From Lepiota brunneoincarnata (taxonomy: Eukaryota > Basidiomycota > Agaricomycetes > Agaricales > Agaricaceae), in the NCBI GenBank assembly GCA_023014365.1, contig JAEBUN010000002.1, forward strand, positions 3,596,001 to 3,660,000: a stretch of DNA of 64,000 nucleotides, read 5' to 3'. Within the stretch, counting starts at the first letter, position 1, and every line of letters starts with the position of its first letter. The notes under the pieces were generated by a model. The model was not told the origin of the DNA and ran no database searches. It saw only the letters and a list, made by a program, of their open reading frames with translations. Made by a program: the position numbers and the translations under genes. This document shows, one piece after another, positions 60,001 to 64,000 of the stretch.

Positions 60001-61696
60001 TCTTCCTAGCCTCGTGTTGTATCTGATTAATATCTAGAACATTGCACTAATGACAGTCTGACGAAGCATGTTATCTTGGCACTATGTCAAGCCATCATGT
60101 TCGAAGATAAAAGGGAGATTGTGTAGCATCCAAAATATGTTAATCCTGATATAAATCATCACTAGGCTCGGCTGTCGCGGTCAAGCGAATCTTCTCTGGT
60201 GGCCGTGATACAATCTCGCTGCGTCGTGCGAGCCTGCAACCAGGGATGATCCGCACATTAATGATGGTCAAGCAGCGCCTGAGGCTCGCTCGTGTTACAA
60301 TTGACAAAGTAATTTAAATACTCACTTTACCATAGACCCTTTTTTCGATAGAGTGAAGAAATATAAAGTATGTACCGTACCGACCCGTTACCGGCCGTAT
60401 GAACCCCCGTCCCGTCCCGTCAATGAATTTGGTTTGCCTTTACGGTTACGGGTACACCCGCTAGCATATCGTATTTGACCCGTCAGCATACGGCCGTCAC
60501 CCGATACGGTACGGTGCGCAGCCCTAGGGCGAAGTCTATTTGGGAAGGGATCAGCTAGCCGAGGCAGAGTCATCTTTCAAGCAAGCCATTGAATGTTATC
60601 AGCAGTCACATGACGCACTGGGGAGGCTCAAAGTGTCCTGACACTGGGACAACTCTACTTGCAACAAGATAAGTTAGATGAAGCCGAGGTGTCTTTCAAA
60701 TATGCCATGAAACTTCATTCCCAGTCTCGTTCTGTATTTGGGGAGGCCCACGATGTCCAGGGGCTGGCAAGGGTGTATTTGCGACGGGATAGGCTTGATG
60801 ATGCAGAGTCGACTTTCAGGAGATCCATAGAGCTTCATCGCCAGTCGCACCACGTGAACTGCGAGGCCCGCGATCTCCAGCGGCTGGGAGAAGTGCTTTT
60901 TCGACAGGACAAGCTCGAAGATGCGGGGTCATCTTTAAAGAAGGCCATTGAGCTTTACCACCAGTTGCATGATGTTCCCGGAGAAGCCAACAGTCTCCGG
61001 AATCTGGGACAAGTGTACTGGCGATTGGCTAAGCTAGACGAAGCGGAGTCATCCTGCAAGGCGGCCATCGAGCTTCATCGCCAGTCACAGAGCGCGCAAG
61101 GCGAAGCCTATGATTTCCTGCTATTGGCCCAAGTCTATGTACGATGGGACAAGCTAGACGAAGCCGAGTTGTCTTTCAAACAAGCCATTGAACTTTACCG
61201 CCAGTTTGGTTATCTACCTGGTGGGGCCGATGGTCTCCACGAGCTGGGAGAGGTGTATTTACGACGGGGCAAGCTGGATGCAGCGGAGTCGTCTTTCAAG
61301 CACGCCATCGAGCTTAATCGCCAGTCGCGCTCGGTACTTGCGGAGGCTCACGACTTCAAGGGCTTGGGGGGCGTATACTTGCACTGGAAAAAGCTAGACG
61401 AAGCTGAATCGTCTTTCAAGAAAGCCATTGAACTTCATTATGGGAAGCATCACGTCCTCTGTGCGGCCCACATTGTCCAGCAGCTGGGGAAAGTGTATTT
61501 GCAACAGGACAAGCTGGATGAAGCCGAGCAATACCTCAACCAGGCCCTTTATCATCATCGTGAAGGCCAGTCGTCACAGGGTGAAGCTGAGTGTAGGAAA
61601 GAGAATCATAAGGGCGAGGTGTGGTTGACGAAGCGACCACAGGCTCGTCTTCTCGACCTCGTGAAACAGGGTACAAGTACAACTCCAGTTGAGTGA
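57061..61696 (+). CDS. NB-ARC-TPR NLR-type receptor, frame-broken
   Basis: A STAND/NLR-like protein. The N-terminal helical region (LAETALKVAKEVGELFKDVP, LLQIIQIRE, ELVDKIVRRSKVILDGLRQV, NYNRRVDDFNTDFIV) resembles four-helix HeLo/MLKL-like executioner domains; this is inference. NB-ARC follows: HMIGRDEEMSKIIETLL, P-loop GIGKTTLAVTALHDHC (about 57946; one extra T splits LG from GIGK), ILCLDNFETIWEDE (Walker B-like), ITMRGAQRPSG, and GIPLVIKLI in place of GLPL. Then come RLSSLDTSIRLSVDSSRMKA and VSLVYVGGSGDHRRYRMLVP. The C-terminal sensor is about 13 TPR units of 40 residues (LGEVYLRRxKLDEAESSFKK type) from about 59110 to 61590, interrupted by a 946-base transposon. It ends with TTPVE and a stop at 61694. 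Several single-base frame changes mean it may not be expressed as one protein. Confidence 0.8.
59110..61590 (+). repeat. Array of 120-bp TPR repeats
   Basis: About 13 tandem units of 120 bases, each coding a 40-residue TPR. A recurring block is AAGCTAGACGAAGC(C/T)GAGTC, with GAGCTTCATCGCCAGTC at a fixed distance. Four units lie before the transposon and nine after. High similarity between units suggests ongoing exchange among repeats, as in other fungal NLR sensor arrays. Confidence 0.8.
59579..60524. mobile_element. 946-bp inverted-repeat element inside the NLR
   Basis: The ends are GGGCTGCGCACCGT and its complement ACGGTGCGCAGCCC, flanked on both sides by TA (59577-59578 and 60525-60526). 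Both subterminal regions are packed with CCGTA/ACGG motifs and short palindromes such as GGCCGTTAACGGCC, as expected for transposase-binding sites. No transposase frame is present. A TA duplication points to Tc1/mariner-like insertion; TAGGGCTG ends would also fit hAT. About 40 bases of the TPR linker present in the other units are missing at this site. Confidence 0.8.
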
Positions 61697-61929
61697 GGGA
61701 TCGTAGGGAAACTTGAGAGAGCGAGAGAAAGAGAGACAGAGAGAGAGCGAAACTGAGGGAAAGAAACTTCAGGCTGGTTACGCTGTAGCCTATCGGAGGT
61801 CTTATGGCAGCGGAGACATCCTCGTCGTTGGGAGCTAAGGTATCTAAGTACAAATGTGCTACTTAAATACCTAAATGAAAAAAATGATGCAGGGACGGAT
61901 TCTGCACGTAGGCGAGTTTCCTCCCTTAC
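61593..61929. repeat. Direct repeat, unit 1 (NLR 3' end)
   Basis: It begins GTAGGAAAGAGAATCAT and runs through the last 30 codons of the NLR (GEVWLTKRP..ARLLDLVK..TTPVE), the stop, a GAGA-rich stretch and on to GGCGAGTTTCCTCCCT. It is nearly identical to unit 2 at 62255-62608. Confidence 0.85.
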
Positions 61930-62254
61930 ATCTGGTGGGGACTTGGATAATGACTTCCCAGTCATTCCTAACACTGAGTAAACTAGGAAGCTACTGTAAA
62001 TATCCTTCCGGACGGAACGAGGCGGTGAATAAGGGGGTGACGGGTGACGGGTGTGACCAGGGGACAGGGCAGGGTCGTAAGGAGTGGCTGTGCTCTGTGG
62101 GCACATAGGGAACATGAGGCGGGAGTAGGTGATGGTCAACGAGGCTTCAAGGAGGCAGTCGGGGTATGTAGAGGTCGGTAGGGACAGGATGGAGTGGGTA
62201 GGAATTGGTGAGGTCGTAGTGAGAAGACAGGGCCCCTCGCGGTGGGCTCCACTT

Positions 62255-62608
62255 GTAGGAAAGAGAATCATCCTCCAAGACAATTGTAACGGCGAGGTGT
62301 GGTTGGCGAAACGACCACGGGCTCGTCTTCCCGACCTCGTGAAACTGGGTACAATTACAACTCCAGTTGAGTGAGGGATCGTAGGGAAACTTGAGAGAGC
62401 GAGAGAAAGAGAGACAGAGAGAGAGCGAAACTGAGGGAAAGAAACTTCAGGCTGGTTACGCTGTAGCCTATCGGAGGTCTTATGGCAGCGGAGACATCCT
62501 CGTCGTTGGGAGCTGAGGTATCTAAGTACAAATGTGCTACTTAAATACCTAAAAGAAAATATGATGCAGGGACAGATTCTGCACGTAGGCGAGTTTCCTC
62601 CCTCACAC
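62255..62608. repeat. Direct repeat, unit 2 (second copy of NLR 3' end)
   Basis: Same order as unit 1, with a 15-20 base insertion after GAATCAT. The coding tail is kept open (GEVWLAKRPRARLPDLVK, then TTPVE and a stop at about 62372), so the duplication preserved the frame. The units are about 680 bases apart. The sequence between them (61930-62254) has no recognised gene. Confidence 0.8.
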
Positions 62609-64000
62609 TGAGGATTTGTCTTTACTTGAACAAGTTCGGAAACGCAGGGAGGCGCCACCGATTGTATGACCGACACCCACCCTTTGGTACCGGATATGTC
62701 ATCACATATGTTCCATTACTTACTACATTTTTGTCCTACATTGCTACCACGTGTCCGGTGTAAATTTAAGGACGTGAAATGATACGAAATTGATAAGAAA
62801 GAGAAAATTTATCCATCACGTTTTGTCAAGGAGCGAGACAACGGGGGCCAAGCTGCAGGAAGGGGAAAGGGAGAGAGAGAGATAGCATGAAAGGAAGAAT
62901 TTTGCATCGAGCTACATGTCCCGATGCCCGTAAAGCTCAGCCGCGTACATGTAAGGGCCGAGTCAAGCGTGTATCGAGTGGGGGGGGGGGAGCCGAGATG
63001 GTTAGAGTGGACAACGCTAAGTGCCTGATCCGACTAATGTTGCTATGCGAGCATCGCAAGCCGGTCTATAAAAATGGCGTACTCCCGCACGAGGTGTTCC
63101 CCTTCCTTTGTTCGGGACACCGTCACGAGATATTATTATATGGAACAATCAGTGGGGATGGACTCCTTGCCCAGTGGCTGGTTGTACTGTGACATCATGC
63201 CCTGGTCAATGCGAACGTACCCTCAGCGGGGGGACTCCAGGGTATCCTCACTCAGTGAAAATCAAGCTGGGACAACAAGAAAAATGAGAGGCAAGCTCAA
63301 TGCGCAATCCTTGGCCGTCAGTTGAGTACTAGTCACGATCGTAGTTCGCACTGAAATCCCGGCGAGGAAGACTCAAGCTGTTGCAGCGCTCATCACCGTG
63401 ACTGGAGCAAGTAGTTGTGGTAGTTATCGAAGAGAACACGGGTGTTAGACTCGTATATGATATGGGTAGAGGCAGCTTGTAGAGTACAGATTATGGCGAC
63501 AGGAAGAACGGACAGTAGAGACATGCAAGTTCACTGACCGTGACCGTGGTCCTCGGCCCATCATGAGTTTGGTGAACCTTAGTAGTTCTTCAACTTCAAC
63601 ACTACCAGGCCACCCAGGAAATGTCACTGTAGCTGGACTCATTACACCTTCCTTCAAATAATGGCAGGGGCCCTGATTGTCCACTCGCCATCGCCATCGG
63701 ACTTGATTGACAAACCTCTGGTGTGCACCAGTCCATGCCTGATGCCCCGTCTGGCGTGGAGTAGACAGTTTTAATCGCTCCGAATGGTATTATCGTTATT
63801 GGTACTCAGTTCAGTAACGTAATCTCCGGGACCATAATCTCAAAATATGTTTATTCTCCACTCAAAGATACATTCGATCTTAATTGGTGGGTGATGTTTT
63901 AGAAAGCTATAAAATTCGCATGTGCTAATATTTACCATCTAGAATTAGCAGGAGGATTGCAGCCCAGTTACTTGGCTCCGCCTGAAAGTCTCCACGTCTA
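62609..64000. other. Right-end region, no gene seen
   Basis: About 1.4 kb with a short frame near 62887-63192 lacking family features, a run of G near 62980, and AT-rich sequence toward the edge. A gene could begin beyond the window. Confidence 0.35.

Noticed and set aside
61606..62676. 356-codon minus-strand frame
   Set aside because: It overlaps the conserved TPR gene tail and its duplicate. It is rich in Ser/Leu/Pro from GAGA-type sequence and has no domain, so I kept it only as a query under findings.
62990..63075. Possible tRNA (GAGCCGAGATGGTTAGAGTGG start resembles a D-arm)
   Set aside because: No T-arm consensus GGTTCRANYCC and no 7-base acceptor pairing at the right distance.
1..64000. 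CRISPR arrays, bacterial operons or ribosome-binding sites
   Set aside because: Spliceosomal introns and fungal gene families throughout; the only regular repeats are the coding TPR units.

Overview
The window reads as nuclear DNA of a filamentous basidiomycete. Genes are split by many short introns (about 45-60 bases, GT...AG), promoters carry pyrimidine tracts, and the gene families are those of Agaricomycetes: a FunK1 kinase, an HNH-nuclease gene, an F-box protein, a rhodopsin-like 7TM protein, a TPR-CHAT protease, an NB-ARC-TPR NLR and a LysM effector. This mix resembles Ceratobasidiaceae (Rhizoctonia and relatives); that placement is inference from family content, not from a search.

Layout. 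1-11.5 kb: a tandem array of four O-methyltransferase copies plus a loose fragment; each copy carries at least one disabling lesion. 11.7-13.4 kb: an SH3-domain protein. 15.2-16.5 kb (minus): a secreted alpha/beta hydrolase. 17.3-21.5 kb: one arm of a segmental duplication, with a dead LysM copy and a decayed gene of unknown function, bordered by a 1.5-kb inverted-repeat transposon. 24.4-27.2 kb: a Tcf25/Rqc1-like gene. 27.3-28.5 kb (minus): an HNH-nuclease gene. 29.0-30.8 kb (minus): a PPR-like protein, probably mitochondrial. 31.6-33.25 kb: the other duplication arm, with an intact two-LysM secreted protein. 33.4-34.6 kb: methylthioadenosine phosphorylase. 35.8-37.2 kb: the 7TM protein. 37.5-39.1 kb (minus): an F-box protein. 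39.1-42.4 kb: gene-poor. 42.5-45.3 kb: a FunK1 kinase. 46.4-47.6 kb: a coiled-coil protein. 48.2-51.6 kb (minus): a PX-AGC kinase. 52.9-56.6 kb: TPR-CHAT protease. 57.1-61.7 kb: NB-ARC-TPR NLR whose repeat array is split by a transposon. 61.6-62.6 kb: a direct duplication of the NLR 3' end.

Two themes stand out. First, a CHAT caspase-like protease lies about 480 bases upstream of, and co-oriented with, an NLR that has a helical N-terminal region; this could be a receptor/effector pair, although both families are expanded in these fungi. Second, single-base frame changes are common. In the tandem paralogs they come with nonsense changes, lost splice sites and deletions, so real decay is likely. 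In the Tcf25, HNH, CHAT and hydrolase genes the protein stays well conserved and every frame change I resolved is +1, which may instead mean residual insertion errors in the assembly.
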